From positions 1-47,044 of the forward strand of contig PEQM01000008.1 of NCBI GenBank assembly GCA_002786205.1: a stretch of 47,044 bases of DNA, written 5' to 3'. The notes below the pieces were generated by a model, which saw nothing but the letters and a program-made list of their open reading frames with translations, was not told the DNA's origin and did not search any database. The DNA comes from Legionella sp. Lineage in GTDB: Bacteria; Pseudomonadota; Gammaproteobacteria; Legionellales; Legionellaceae. Positions 6,930 through 15,775 of the stretch are shown here, piece after piece (within the stretch, counting starts at the first letter, position 1; each line of letters starts with the position of its first letter). A program made the translations under genes and the position numbers.

Positions 6930-9446
6930 TTAGGACATGCGGCATAAATTTTTAAAATCACATTGTGTGCAAAGTGTTTTGTTTACAGGGTTAGGAATGC
7001 ACTGCCCCTGGAGTATTTCTTGTGCTAAAGTATTTAATTGCTCATGCCAATGAGCTCGTGTTTCTGTCCAGGTTTCTTCTTTTTTTAGATGGGAAAGTCC
7101 TCTGATATCGGATTTATTTTCTCCAAGACCACTACAAAGTATTTGCCCTGTTTTTATTTGCATGAACAAGATGGTATTGATTGTTTCATTAATCAAAGCA
7201 TAAAGCAGTAATTGTGGTTCTTGTGGTCTGTCTTCATTCCAAGGCTTACTTGTAGGTAAGGTACTTTTGTAATCGATAACCCAAGTGTTACTTTCTACCC
7301 GGTCTAGTCGGTCTACTCGGATTTTGATTTCCAAACCAGATAAATTAATACTGTAAGCTTGCTCCAGAGCGTCAATGATGAAGGCAGGTCTTTGTTTTTC
7401 CCATTCTAAGGTATCTAAAATTAAGCGTTTGAGACGGATGGACTCAATCGGTTTCAATGCCATGAGCAGTTCATTCTTAAGTTGTTTTTGGGGATCAGAT
7501 AGTGCTTTGTTGATTGCTGATACAACTAACTCCTCCAGTTGCAAAGACTCCATTTGTAATAGACGGCTTTGACTTTTAAGCTCGGTCCAGATCAATTCCA
7601 TAATCCGATGCAGTATGGTGCCACGCTCTTTTTTGTCTATTCCTTCAATGGGCTTAGGCTGTGGCTTGGCATGTAAGCGGTGTTCTGCAAAGGCTTTAAA
7701 GGGACATTTTGCTTGATTACCTAATAAAGATGTACCGCCAGTTAGTATTTCTTGAGGATGAACTGATACTATAAAATCCTCCTCAATCGATTGTAAGACA
7801 GCAGGTTCTGGTTTAATGACATTTTGGCCAGAGGATAGGTATGCAGGAAATCCTTTGATTAAGGCACATGGTAAATTAGGGGTGTCATTTTCTAGTTTAG
7901 AATAACTAAATACAATCTTTTGACTGCCCTTTTGCAGCCGTAATAAGGTGGTTTCAGCAAAATGTAGTTCTCTATGGGGAGTGCTGTGAGGCATTTCCAA
8001 TTCGCGTTGCAATGCGATAGGAATGAAGGCGGAAAGCCTTGGTTTGGCAGGCAAACAAGCATCGGTTAATCCCATAACCCAAAGACTGTTAAATTCACAG
8101 CCAGAGGCTTCTAATAAACCAGATATCTGAATAGGGGCTTTATTTTTTTGCACCTGAAAAATGGTATGAGAGGCCAATTGGCCAAGTGCATTTAAGGCTT
8201 CATTTAGGGTAAAGTAAGAAGAGATTATTGCCAGTTGGCGAAATTCATCTAATAGCGCAACAAAACGCTGATGGCATTGATATTGAGTGGAATTTAATCC
8301 CAGATCACCTGGAAAATGAAGTTCATTTAATCGATTTTGAAATAATTCAACCCACTGAGCTACAGACGCCTCTTTAGGATAAGCTGTCATGTGGTTTAAC
8401 AGTTCAGCCAGTCGGGGGGATTTTTTCTCAACAAGTTGACTAAAAGCAGTCAATGACATCGCTTGTTGTAAGGCTTTGCTCTCTTGCAATAGCGCCGCGC
8501 GCTGTATAAATTCTTCTTGTGCTGCGCCCAGATAAGGAGATTGCAAGAGTAATTCAGCAAGAAAGGGCGTGCACTGTTCGTGCAGCTCCAGGAAGCTGAG
8601 TGCATGAGCAACTAAAGGGAATTCATTTAAGGGTTCCCCTAATGAGATATTAAAATCAGATGCATCAAAATGCTGGGAAAAAAGCCGCTTAATTTGACGG
8701 CTGTCTTGCTGTAAGTCAGGAATTACAATGCCTATGGTTTTATCGGTTAAAAGCTGCTCTTTCAGCCACTCAATAGCATATTGAAACTCTTCTTTTTTAT
8801 TGGCGGCAGCACATACGGACGTAGTAAGAGTAGAGGATTGTAAATCAAAATGGTATTGAGAGATTCCTTGGGCTTGTGCTTTTGTTTGTAAGCTTTTCTG
8901 TTGAGGCGTCAGTTCATCAAAGCAAACCCAAACCCAGGAAGAGTGAGGTAGCGGGAAATTATTTTTTAAAAAATAAGGGACTAATTGTGGTTCTGAAAGT
9001 GTTTTTCTTTTTTCAATCTCTTGATGAAAGCTAAGCCACCATTGCTTAAACATTAGTGTTTGGGGCGTCGAAGCAAAGGTATTGTCATCAGGTTCCAGCA
9101 TCCAATGTTCACAATGCTTCCATGCCTCCATTACGGCATTTAATAACCCATTGCTGTAAGTAATATGAGGGGTTGAACGAAGGATAGTTTGCCATAAAAA
9201 ACGGCATTGTAATTCATTTAAGAGAATGGGGAGGGCGGGTTGGCAGTAGGTCAATCGATACTGTTCAAATAAACGCACTAATAAAGAGCTGTAAGGAAGG
9301 CATTGGGGTTTAATGAGGGTATTTTGTTTCCGATAAGTAAAATAATCATACAGCAAAGAATCGCTGAGTCTGTTATTCGGTGTTATAACGAGGGCGCCTT
9401 GATGCATCAAATCAAGAAGCTTTTGCTTATCAAAAAAAGTGATCAT
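6930..9446 (-). CDS. AddB/RecB-like PD-(D/E)XK DNA repair nuclease
   Basis: This 838-residue protein resembles the 'probable DNA repair protein' family, related to AddB: an inactivated helicase-like region followed by a RecB-type nuclease. The N-terminal two thirds contain helicase-like blocks (IGIVIPDLQQDSRQIKRLFS; ISGLLEASGCEFNSLWVMGL) without a clear Walker A motif. The nuclease carries IRVDRLDRV and VIDYKST followed by PQEPQLLLYAL, matching the metal-binding D...DxK...Q arrangement. Cysteines at AKCPFKAFAEH and the C-terminal CTQCDFKNLC would form the iron-sulfur staple seen in AddB. In many genomes a UvrD/AddA-type helicase-nuclease gene is adjacent; none is present here. A role in double-strand break repair is inferred from the family. 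Confidence 0.82.
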   Translation of the reverse strand: MITFFDKQKLLDLMHQGALVITPNNRLSDSLLYDYFTYRKQNTLIKPQCLPYSSLLVRLFEQYRLTYCQPALPILLNELQCRFLWQTILRSTPHITYSNGLLNAVMEAWKHCEHWMLEPDDNTFASTPQTLMFKQWWLSFHQEIEKRKTLSEPQLVPYFLKNNFPLPHSSWVWVCFDELTPQQKSLQTKAQAQGISQYHFDLQSSTLTTSVCAAANKKEEFQYAIEWLKEQLLTDKTIGIVIPDLQQDSRQIKRLFSQHFDASDFNISLGEPLNEFPLVAHALSFLELHEQCTPFLAELLLQSPYLGAAQEEFIQRAALLQESKALQQAMSLTAFSQLVEKKSPRLAELLNHMTAYPKEASVAQWVELFQNRLNELHFPGDLGLNSTQYQCHQRFVALLDEFRQLAIISSYFTLNEALNALGQLASHTIFQVQKNKAPIQISGLLEASGCEFNSLWVMGLTDACLPAKPRLSAFIPIALQRELEMPHSTPHRELHFAETTLLRLQKGSQKIVFSYSKLENDTPNLPCALIKGFPAYLSSGQNVIKPEPAVLQSIEEDFIVSVHPQEILTGGTSLLGNQAKCPFKAFAEHRLHAKPQPKPIEGIDKKERGTILHRIMELIWTELKSQSRLLQMESLQLEELVVSAINKALSDPQKQLKNELLMALKPIESIRLKRLILDTLEWEKQRPAFIIDALEQAYSINLSGLEIKIRVDRLDRVESNTWVIDYKSTLPTSKPWNEDRPQEPQLLLYALINETINTILFMQIKTGQILCSGLGENKSDIRGLSHLKKEETWTETRAHWHEQLNTLAQEILQGQCIPNPVNKTLCTQCDFKNLCRMS

Positions 9447-9472
9447 GAATGAATGAGAGCCTTATTTTTTAG

Positions 9473-9514
9473 CCCCAGGTTCTGTTAAAACATGGTTTTT
9501 TTCAGAAACCTGGG
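9473..9514. other. Inverted repeat between membrane-protein gene and nuclease gene
   Basis: CCCCAGGTTCTG at 9473-9484 pairs imperfectly with CAGAAACCTGGG at 9503-9514. It lies just after the stop of the membrane-protein gene and about 27 bases before the nuclease start on the minus strand. There is no good U-tract, so it may be a weak terminator, an attenuator or a structural element. Confidence 0.4.
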
Positions 9515-9522
9515 TTCACTTA

Positions 9523-10068
9523 TTAGTGCTTGGTTGATTTGGTAATTTTTAATGGCAGTACTTGTTTTTCCACCGGAGATTCTTCGTACATATGCAAGAT
9601 ATCGTATACTAATTTGCCTCGTAAATACAGAGCAGCCAGACCCGATGCCAAAGCCATGGCCCAGCCAAAAAGAACATAAGAATAAGCCAATACAACCCAA
9701 TAAAAAGAAAGCATGGACAGCCATCCATTAATGGGCATAAAGGCTGTTTTCTCATAAATCATACCGGCAGTTAAACCTAAAGCAAAAAAAGGCAAGGAAG
9801 CAATCACCATAATAAAACCTAGCCAAAAAACACGGTTGCCATAGGGTTTGGGACAGCAGATTATTGCTTCTCCGAATAACGCTCCAGTGATTCCTGCAAT
9901 GAACACGCCAATAAGAACGGACTGAAACAAAGGAATGAGCTCATCAACACCCATGAGTGTTAAAAAGCCATTAATCAATATGGTCGCTGCGACTGACAAC
10001 ATAGCAAAGTAGACGCATGCAATCAGGCGAGGACTGGAAATGGTTAAGGCGGGGTCGTCTTTTTCCAT
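9523..10068 (-). CDS. Inner membrane protein of unknown function
   Basis: This 181-residue hydrophobic protein has about four transmembrane helices: residues near LIACVYFAMLSVAATILING, LFQSVLIGVFIAGITGALFG, WLGFIMVIASLPFFALGL and YWVVLAYSYVLFGWAMALAS. It has a charged N-terminus (MEKDDPALT) and a basic C-terminal tail (PLKITKSTKH). ATG 10068 is chosen over ATG 10080 because GAGGTG lies at suitable spacing upstream. A CCPK motif sits in the loop after helix 2. I do not recognise a characterised family. It is transcribed toward the nuclease gene, separated by an inverted repeat. Confidence 0.8.
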   Translation of the reverse strand: MEKDDPALTISSPRLIACVYFAMLSVAATILINGFLTLMGVDELIPLFQSVLIGVFIAGITGALFGEAIICCPKPYGNRVFWLGFIMVIASLPFFALGLTAGMIYEKTAFMPINGWLSMLSFYWVVLAYSYVLFGWAMALASGLAALYLRGKLVYDILHMYEESPVEKQVLPLKITKSTKH

Positions 10069-10169
10069 GATACACCTCAAGTTATTTAGAATTCATGTAT
10101 AATTTTAGTACAATATAATGCTTTCGTCATGTTCTTGAGTTGAGCCATTTTAACTGAACCCGTTTGGTC

Positions 10170-10706
10170 TTATTGGTGATGTATAATTTTTTTTATAGCC
10201 TCTAATCCTAATGCAGTTAAAGTGTGGTTATTTTTTTCAGGAATCTGGTCAGTATTACCATAGGCTGCAATGGCTTTCTCCAATTGTTCTTCTCGCAGCA
10301 GATGTAACATAGGATAGGGGGAACGGTTGGTGTAATTGGTTAGATCATCAGGCTGGCTGTCGGCAAAATAATATTCCGGATGAAAGGAGGCAATTTGATA
10401 GATACCTTCATATTCCAGTTCATGTAATAATTCTTCTGCTAAGTCAACCAGGTCAAGATAGGCAAAAAAATCTTTGAACCCAGAAGAAAATACCAGCAGC
10501 GTGGTTTCAATTTTAGGGTTTTCATCTAAAAAATGAATTTCAGACATGAGTTCCTCAAGTGCCAAAGCTTTTTTTTGGTGGTTGCTGACATGAATACGTA
10601 GGCTGCCTTTATTAACTGAACCTTTAGCAAAGGGGCATAAATTGTATTCTATAACGAAAGAGCGAACCCAATTGAGGGTTTCTTCTGCAATGGTAAGAGG
10701 GGTCAT
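10170..10706 (-). CDS. DUF1415 family protein
   Basis: This is a cytoplasmic protein of about 178 residues belonging to the uncharacterised DUF1415 family. The hallmark N-terminal segment WVRSFVIEYNLCPFAKGSV is present, as are HPEYYFADSQPDDLTNYTNR and SPYPMLHLLRE. The conserved Cys in NLCPFA and the aspartates and asparagine of the second motif suggest a binding or catalytic pocket, but no reaction is known to me. Met 10706 fits the family N-terminus better than Met 10745. Neither start has a convincing ribosome site. It is divergent from the acyltransferase gene at 10855, with a shared intergenic region of about 150 bases. Confidence 0.85.
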   Translation of the reverse strand: MTPLTIAEETLNWVRSFVIEYNLCPFAKGSVNKGSLRIHVSNHQKKALALEELMSEIHFLDENPKIETTLLVFSSGFKDFFAYLDLVDLAEELLHELEYEGIYQIASFHPEYYFADSQPDDLTNYTNRSPYPMLHLLREEQLEKAIAAYGNTDQIPEKNNHTLTALGLEAIKKIIHHQ

Positions 10707-10854
10707 AAATGATTCTATTAATAATTTGCACGGATTATATCGCATATTCTGTTGATTAGAATCTAACTTGAAACGATAAAAGCATTTTTTTATTGGCTAT
10801 ACTCCATACTTTAGGTATTGTACGCACAAGGTAAATAACTGTGGGTTAGATAAT

Positions 10855-11418
10855 ATGAAGATCGCGAAAAAATTAAGTCAATGGCTATTAAAGTCGATGG
10901 GTTGGAAGGTGGTAGGTGCTCTGCCGGCTCGAGATCAGTATATTTTAATTGTAGCGCCTCACACCAGTAATTGGGATTTAATTATTGGCTTGTGCGCCCG
11001 TTTTGCGGTAGATGTAAAAATAAATTTTATGGCCAAGCATCAATTATTCTTCTTTCCTTTAGGCACACTATTGACTGCATTGGGTGGTATTGCTGTTAAC
11101 CGAGATAAAAGTGCAAGCAGAGTAGAGCGAACTATAGAATTATTTAAAACGCATCGACAATTAAAACTGGCTCTTGCGCCTGAAGGCACTCGCAGCCCTG
11201 TCTTGCGTTGGAAAGAAGGATTTTATTACATGGCTTGCCAATCGCAGGTGCCTATCGTTATGGTAGGGCTAGATTACGCAACAAAGGAAGTCAGAATACA
11301 AGAACCTTTTTGGCCTACAGAAGACAAGACAAAGGATTTTTCTGTCATCCTGGATTATTTTCGTACCGTGCATGGAAAATATCCGAAAAACATTCCTGAT
11401 TATACAGAGAAAAAATAA
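10855..11418 (+). CDS. PlsC-like lysophospholipid acyltransferase
   Basis: This 187-residue acyltransferase of the glycerophosphate acyltransferase superfamily probably esterifies a lysophospholipid or similar acceptor at the inner membrane. The catalytic HX4D motif appears as PHTSNWD (H36, D41), and the phosphate-binding block as APEGTRSP (E110 to R113), followed by KEGFYYMA. It is shorter than classical PlsC and resembles compact members with the HTSNWD variant. It starts about 150 bases from the divergent DUF1415 gene and converges on cbpM. The acyl donor and acceptor cannot be read from the sequence. Confidence 0.85.
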   Translation: MKIAKKLSQWLLKSMGWKVVGALPARDQYILIVAPHTSNWDLIIGLCARFAVDVKINFMAKHQLFFFPLGTLLTALGGIAVNRDKSASRVERTIELFKTHRQLKLALAPEGTRSPVLRWKEGFYYMACQSQVPIVMVGLDYATKEVRIQEPFWPTEDKTKDFSVILDYFRTVHGKYPKNIPDYTEKK

Positions 11419-11428
11419 AAGAGGTGCA

Positions 11429-11456
11429 TGCGTTTTGTTCTCTTGAATAAAACGCA
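11429..11456. terminator. Hairpin between convergent acyltransferase and cbpM
   Basis: TGCGTTTT at 11429-11436 pairs perfectly with AAAACGCA at 11449-11456 across a 12-base loop, in the short gap between two converging genes. The location suits a bidirectional terminator, but the stem is only 8 bp and the loop is long. Confidence 0.35.
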
Positions 11457-11476
11457 GTAACCAGATACAAAATGGA

Positions 11477-11782
11477 TTAGAAATGTTTTTTTAAGATACG
11501 CAGCTCTTGTCTCATGGCTTCCATTTCTTCTAATAGCTCCAATACTAAAGCAACCCCCGGTAAGTTGATGTCTAAATCTCTGTGCAATCGACAAGCCGAT
11601 TCCAAGCGTCGCAGATCACCAGCTGTAAAGTGTAGGGGGTGTTGCTGTTCAAATAAGCCATGTTGGATCATCTCTTCTAACAAGGCTTTCGGGATAAGGT
11701 ATTGTTGACATACCTCATTCACCGTCAATGACATGTTATCCTCAAGAACAACTCCCAGCAGAATGGATTCGTTGTTTGTCAT
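11477..11782 (-). CDS. cbpM: CbpM, modulator of the DnaJ-like chaperone CbpA
   Basis: This 101-residue MerR-like helix-turn-helix protein without a DNA-binding wing matches CbpM. The core is SLTVNEVCQQYLIPKALLEE followed by MIQHGLFE, and a helical C-terminus (LALVLELLEEMEAMRQELRI-like) suggests a coiled coil. In E. coli CbpM binds the J-domain of CbpA and blocks stimulation of DnaK. It begins two bases after the end of cbpA on the same strand, the usual cbpAM order, so the modulator should be cotranscribed with its target. Confidence 0.9.
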   Translation of the reverse strand: MTNNESILLGVVLEDNMSLTVNEVCQQYLIPKALLEEMIQHGLFEQQHPLHFTAGDLRRLESACRLHRDLDINLPGVALVLELLEEMEAMRQELRILKKHF

Positions 11783-11784
11783 GG

Positions 11785-12678
11785 TTAAACTCCTAAAGAT
11801 TCACGAGGATTAAAAGGCATTATTTTTGCCATTTGCTCATAGCATGCTTTGGCCTCTTCAGTCGAAGGCGGTGGGGTAATAATTTTAAGTAGCACATAAA
11901 GGCTCCCTGTTGTGCCACCAAGACCTTTATTTTTAATTCTTAATTTTTGTCCTCCCTGTGATCCCTTGGGTATTTTTAGCTCAATTTTTCCGGATAGAGT
12001 AGGGACAGTAATCGTGGCCCCTAAGGCGGCTTCCCAAGGGGTTACTGGAAGGGTTAAATACAAATCGTCATCTTTGAGCTCAAATAAAGGATGTTTGCTC
12101 AGTTCTATGGTCAAGTAAAGATCGCCTTTTTTCCCACCGGGTATGTGTGCAGCGCCTTGGCCGGTTAGTCGTATTTTCTGGCCAGGTTTCACTCCGGCTG
12201 GAATTTTTACTTTTAACGTTTGGGTTGTATGCGATTGCCCATTGCTGGCTGGGATTTGTATGCTTTTAACCGTGCCATTCAATGCTTCTTCCAGTGTGAT
12301 TTGAATGCTGCCATGGTAATCTTGTCCTGATTGTTCCTGTCTTTGACTGCGCGCATGGCCAAAAAGAGTTTCAAAGAAATCAGCATCGAATTCAGGGCTA
12401 TATTGGTGTGCAGTTTGATTTTGATAGAAATTTTGCGAGAAATGAGGTTCTTGATGGGGTCTTTGAGCTTGCTGTAAGTACATATCGTATTGGGCCCTTT
12501 TTTGAGGATCCTTTAGCGTTTCATAGGCTTCGCCCATTTCTTTAAATCGTTCTTCTGCATTAGGTTCTTTGCTGATATCAGGATGATACTTTCGTGCCAG
12601 ACGTCTGTAAGCTGTTTTGATTTCCTGTTCGGATGCTTTAGGGTCTACCCCCATGATGGCGTAATAATCTTTATTCAT
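11785..12678 (-). CDS. cbpA: CbpA, DnaJ-type co-chaperone / curved DNA-binding protein
   Basis: This 297-residue class II J-protein stimulates DnaK ATPase activity and may also bind curved DNA. The J-domain (residues 1-70) has the HPD tripeptide at H32-D34 within [16 protein letters not shown] Gly/Phe-poor linker rich in Gln follows (residues 75-115). Two beta-barrel substrate-binding domains then occupy residues 118-290 ([38 protein letters not shown]). No zinc-finger CxxCxGxG repeats are present, which separates it from DnaJ. It is followed by cbpM two bases downstream. The length agrees with other CbpA proteins of about 300 residues. Confidence 0.92.
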   Translation of the reverse strand: MNKDYYAIMGVDPKASEQEIKTAYRRLARKYHPDISKEPNAEERFKEMGEAYETLKDPQKRAQYDMYLQQAQRPHQEPHFSQNFYQNQTAHQYSPEFDADFFETLFGHARSQRQEQSGQDYHGSIQITLEEALNGTVKSIQIPASNGQSHTTQTLKVKIPAGVKPGQKIRLTGQGAAHIPGGKKGDLYLTIELSKHPLFELKDDDLYLTLPVTPWEAALGATITVPTLSGKIELKIPKGSQGGQKLRIKNKGLGGTTGSLYVLLKIITPPPSTEEAKACYEQMAKIMPFNPRESLGV

Positions 12679-12869
12679 ATTGATTCTCTGAAATCCTTTT
12701 TAAACAGTATAGTTCATTATGGTTTTTTTAGGTAATGAAAGCGAGCTAATCCTTTGAAGTTAATGGCGAAATTGAACTTTTTTTTTAGAATATCTATCAA
12801 ATTGAGTAGAGGAATGTTACAGTTTTTCTAGCTCTTAATCAGAAGTGCTGCATATCAAAGAATACATCA
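12679..12869. other. Intergenic region between cbpA and the efflux operon
   Basis: No open frame of interest is present. The stretch must hold the cbpA promoter on the minus strand; a TATACT hexamer lies near 12707-12712 (reading AGTATA on the plus strand), but I could not pair it with a convincing -35 box. Confidence 0.4.
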
Positions 12870-12996
12870 GACTTCTTTTGAAACGTGTTGAAGAGCGCAA
12901 AGTACAAGATGACAGCGAAAATACAGGTGCGGCGTGTACAGTCAGCAGCTGAGGATTCGAGCACTTTGTTCTTTGCGGTAGCGTTTCAAAAGAGGC
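12870..12996. repeat. Dispersed palindromic repeat (TGAGGATTCGAGCA family), copy 1
   Basis: Terminal arms TCTTTTGAAACG (12874-12885) and CGTTTCAAAAGA (12982-12993) are perfect inverse complements. Inner arms CGCAAAG (12896-12902) and CTTTGCG (12971-12977) also pair. The core contains TGAGGATTCGAGCA, shared with a second element at 37047-37181. It sits only about 35 bases upstream of the efflux operon and may affect its expression. Confidence 0.7.
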
Positions 12997-13029
12997 CTAT
13001 TTATGGAATGAATATAACAGAACAGGGAT

Positions 13030-14595
13030 GTGCGAAGGCTCATGATACATTTTTTTATCCTGCTACTTTGTTTCTTTCTGAGCGCATGCATGGTTGGTCC
13101 TAATTACAAAGAACCGAACAAACCTATCGCAAAAGATTGGCCTAATAAAAACGCTACGGTCAAAGAAACGCCATATAAAGACATACTTTGGTGGAATGTA
13201 TTTCATGACAACAATATGACTGCTTTGATTAACCAGGGCTATCACAGTAATTTGTCTTTACAAAGCGCGGGTGTTCGCGTTTTACAGACCAGGGCTTTGT
13301 TGGCTCAATCGGTTGGGCAATTATACCCTCAGCAACAAGCCATAATAGGCAGCTACAACTATAATCGTCTTGGTGGTAGTAGTTTGGAAAGTGTTTTGCC
13401 TTCCAGTTTTGACACGGCATCACTGGGGTTTTCTGCCAGTTGGGAGTTGGATTTTTGGGGGAAATACCGTCGAGCCATTCAAGCCAATGATGCAGCCTTT
13501 TTATCTTCTATAGCCGCTTATGACAGCGCATTGATTACCTTGGTATCGGACATCGCTCAAACCTATATTAAAATTCGCACCTATCAGGAGCAAATTCGTG
13601 TAACTAAAGCCAATATCGTAGTGCAAAAAACGGGGCTGCAAATAGCCTTGGCACGCTATAATGCGGGTGAGGTTGGCCTGGTTGATGTAGAGCAAGCAAA
13701 AGCAGAATTAGCCCAGACACAAGCGTCATTGCCGCCTTTGTTTAATAATGAGCAGGTGCAAAAAGACCGATTAGCAGTCTTGCTTGGAACAGTGCCTACG
13801 CAGGTAGATGCTTTATTACAACCTAAAAAAGGAATCCCTAAGGCACCCTATTCTGTTGCGGTAGGCATTCCCAAGGAGATGATAGCCAGACGTCCTGACA
13901 TTCATCAAGCTCGTCTTAATGCCGTGCAACAAGGCGCAACGGTGGGTGCTATTAAAGCCAGTCTTTATCCGGCATTGTCTTTGACCGGAACTTTTGCCTT
14001 TTCCTCGAATAATATCAACAATGCCTCTATTTCTGATTTGTTTGAATGGTCTAAATTGAATGTGGTCACCGGACCAGGTTTGTCCTGGCCTATATTAAAT
14101 TATGGCCAAATCACGAATGCCGTGCGTGCGCAGGATGCGGTTTTCCAGCAGTCTTTATTGCATTATGTAGAGGTGGTATTAAAAGCACAACAAGAAGTTC
14201 AGGACAATATTTCTGCTTACATTCAAGCCAAGAGTGCAACTTATTATTTAGTACAGGCCAATAATGCTGCATCAAAAACACTGCAATTGGCGATCGTGCG
14301 CTATAAAGAAGGCGAGACTGATTTTACCCCTGTTTTGAATGCAGAACAGCAATTATTAAGTATACAAACTTCCTTGGTCAACGCTCAAGGCGATATCCCG
14401 ATGGCTTTGGTTGCATTATACCGTTCTTTGGGCGGTGGATGGCAAATTAGAGGCGCTAATGATGTCATTCCTGATGCAATTAAAAAAGAAATGGCAGCAC
14501 GAACCAACTGGGGGACTTTACTGCAGCAAAAAAATCACCTGCCGCCTACGACCCCAAAACAAAAAATTAATCAGCTGTATTTGCCCAAATGGTAA
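13030..14595 (+). CDS. RND efflux outer-membrane lipoprotein (NodT/OprM family)
   Basis: This is the outer-membrane channel of a tripartite drug-efflux pump. The N-terminus is a lipoprotein signal ending LSAC, followed by MVGPNYKEP, the classic start of mature NodT/OprM proteins. Two OEP (outer membrane efflux protein) repeats follow, with TLVSDIAQTYIKIRTYQEQI in the first and LQAQQEVQDNISAY-like helices in the second. The internal IPKEMIARRPDIHQARLNA block is typical of the family. GTG 13030 is chosen because it supplies the arginines of the signal peptide; ATG 13042 would leave none. It is first in the operon, and its TAA overlaps the ATG of the adaptor gene. Confidence 0.92.
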   Translation: MRRLMIHFFILLLCFFLSACMVGPNYKEPNKPIAKDWPNKNATVKETPYKDILWWNVFHDNNMTALINQGYHSNLSLQSAGVRVLQTRALLAQSVGQLYPQQQAIIGSYNYNRLGGSSLESVLPSSFDTASLGFSASWELDFWGKYRRAIQANDAAFLSSIAAYDSALITLVSDIAQTYIKIRTYQEQIRVTKANIVVQKTGLQIALARYNAGEVGLVDVEQAKAELAQTQASLPPLFNNEQVQKDRLAVLLGTVPTQVDALLQPKKGIPKAPYSVAVGIPKEMIARRPDIHQARLNAVQQGATVGAIKASLYPALSLTGTFAFSSNNINNASISDLFEWSKLNVVTGPGLSWPILNYGQITNAVRAQDAVFQQSLLHYVEVVLKAQQEVQDNISAYIQAKSATYYLVQANNAASKTLQLAIVRYKEGETDFTPVLNAEQQLLSIQTSLVNAQGDIPMALVALYRSLGGGWQIRGANDVIPDAIKKEMAARTNWGTLLQQKNHLPPTTPKQKINQLYLPKW

Positions 14596-15740
14596 TGAAG
14601 ATGAATATCAAAAATTATTCTAAGAAGAAAAAAACGGTATTGGCGCTTGGTATTTTTACCTTGCTTTACTTTACTCATCAGTGGCTGACGAAGCCTGCAA
14701 AAATGGAAATTCCGCTCCCTACCGTGACGGTACAAAAGCCGATACTGAAAGAAATAGTGAACTATGTAACACAAACAGGGACGACGGTTGCCTTCAATTC
14801 AGTCAACCTGGTGGCACGTGTTGCAGGGTACCTGGATGCGATAGAATTTACTGATGGTACGGTGGTAAAAAAGGGTAAGGAACTATTCATTATCCAGCCT
14901 CAACCCTATTGGGAGCAATTAAAAGCAGCAGAGGCTACTGTTGCAGCCAATAAGGCAGATTATGAGTATTCCAAGTTGGAATATGAGCGACAAAAGCGCA
15001 TGTACAAACAGAATGCGACCTCTTTAAACAATGTACAGAAATGGTTGGCCAAGATGGAGGCTTCTAAAGCCAATCTGGATAAGGCCATTGCCGATGAAGC
15101 CAATGCAGCGATTACTTACAGTTATACCCATATCAACGCACCTTTTGATGGTCGTATAGGCAGGCATTTGGTTGATGTAGGAAACTATGTAGGGAATGGA
15201 GAAGCGACTAATTTGGCTACCATAGAGCAAATTGATAAACTGTATGTCTATTTTAATCTTAATGAATTGGATTTAATCCAATTACGCAACGCAGCCAGAG
15301 CCATGGGGTTTAAGCGCAAAGATTTGGATACGGTGCCTGTTTATGTGAATTTTCAGAATGAAACAGGACAACAGCACAAGGCTACTCTTGATTTTGTAAA
15401 TACTGGGCTGAATGCGGCTACAGGAACTATGGAGTTACGTGCAATTTTAGAAAACAAAGACTACCTTTTTGTTCCTGGTTTGTTTGTGCAAGTGAAAATA
15501 GCCGTGTCTTTACCCAAGAAAGAATTAACTATTCCTAGTACAGCGGTACTTTATGATCAAATTGGCCCCTATATTCTGGTGGTTGATAAAAACAATATTG
15601 TCCATTTAAATCATGTTACTTTAGGCGCAGAAAATAATGGGTTTCAAACAATTACGCAAGGCGTCAAGGCTGATGACAAGGTCGTTATCAATGGCATTCA
15701 GTTTGCGACTCCAGGTAATCAGGTCATGATAAAAGAGTAA
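14595..15740 (+). CDS. RND efflux periplasmic adaptor (membrane fusion protein)
   Basis: This is the periplasmic adaptor linking the inner-membrane RND pump to its outer-membrane channel. It has an N-terminal membrane anchor (KKKTVLALGIFTLLYFTH), a lipoyl-like domain (VNLVARVAGYLDAIEFTDGT; YTHINAPFDGRIGRHLVDVG), an alpha-hairpin between them (residues 95-155), then beta-barrel and membrane-proximal domains. No lipobox Cys is present, unlike AcrA, so it is anchored by its helix. The start at 14595 overlaps the upstream stop as TAATG, which indicates coupling; ATG 14589 and 14601 are alternatives. The RND gene follows 35 bases later. Confidence 0.92.
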   Translation: MKMNIKNYSKKKKTVLALGIFTLLYFTHQWLTKPAKMEIPLPTVTVQKPILKEIVNYVTQTGTTVAFNSVNLVARVAGYLDAIEFTDGTVVKKGKELFIIQPQPYWEQLKAAEATVAANKADYEYSKLEYERQKRMYKQNATSLNNVQKWLAKMEASKANLDKAIADEANAAITYSYTHINAPFDGRIGRHLVDVGNYVGNGEATNLATIEQIDKLYVYFNLNELDLIQLRNAARAMGFKRKDLDTVPVYVNFQNETGQQHKATLDFVNTGLNAATGTMELRAILENKDYLFVPGLFVQVKIAVSLPKKELTIPSTAVLYDQIGPYILVVDKNNIVHLNHVTLGAENNGFQTITQGVKADDKVVINGIQFATPGNQVMIKE

Positions 15741-15775
15741 AACAATAACTAATTTTATGGACGAAGATAACGCAG

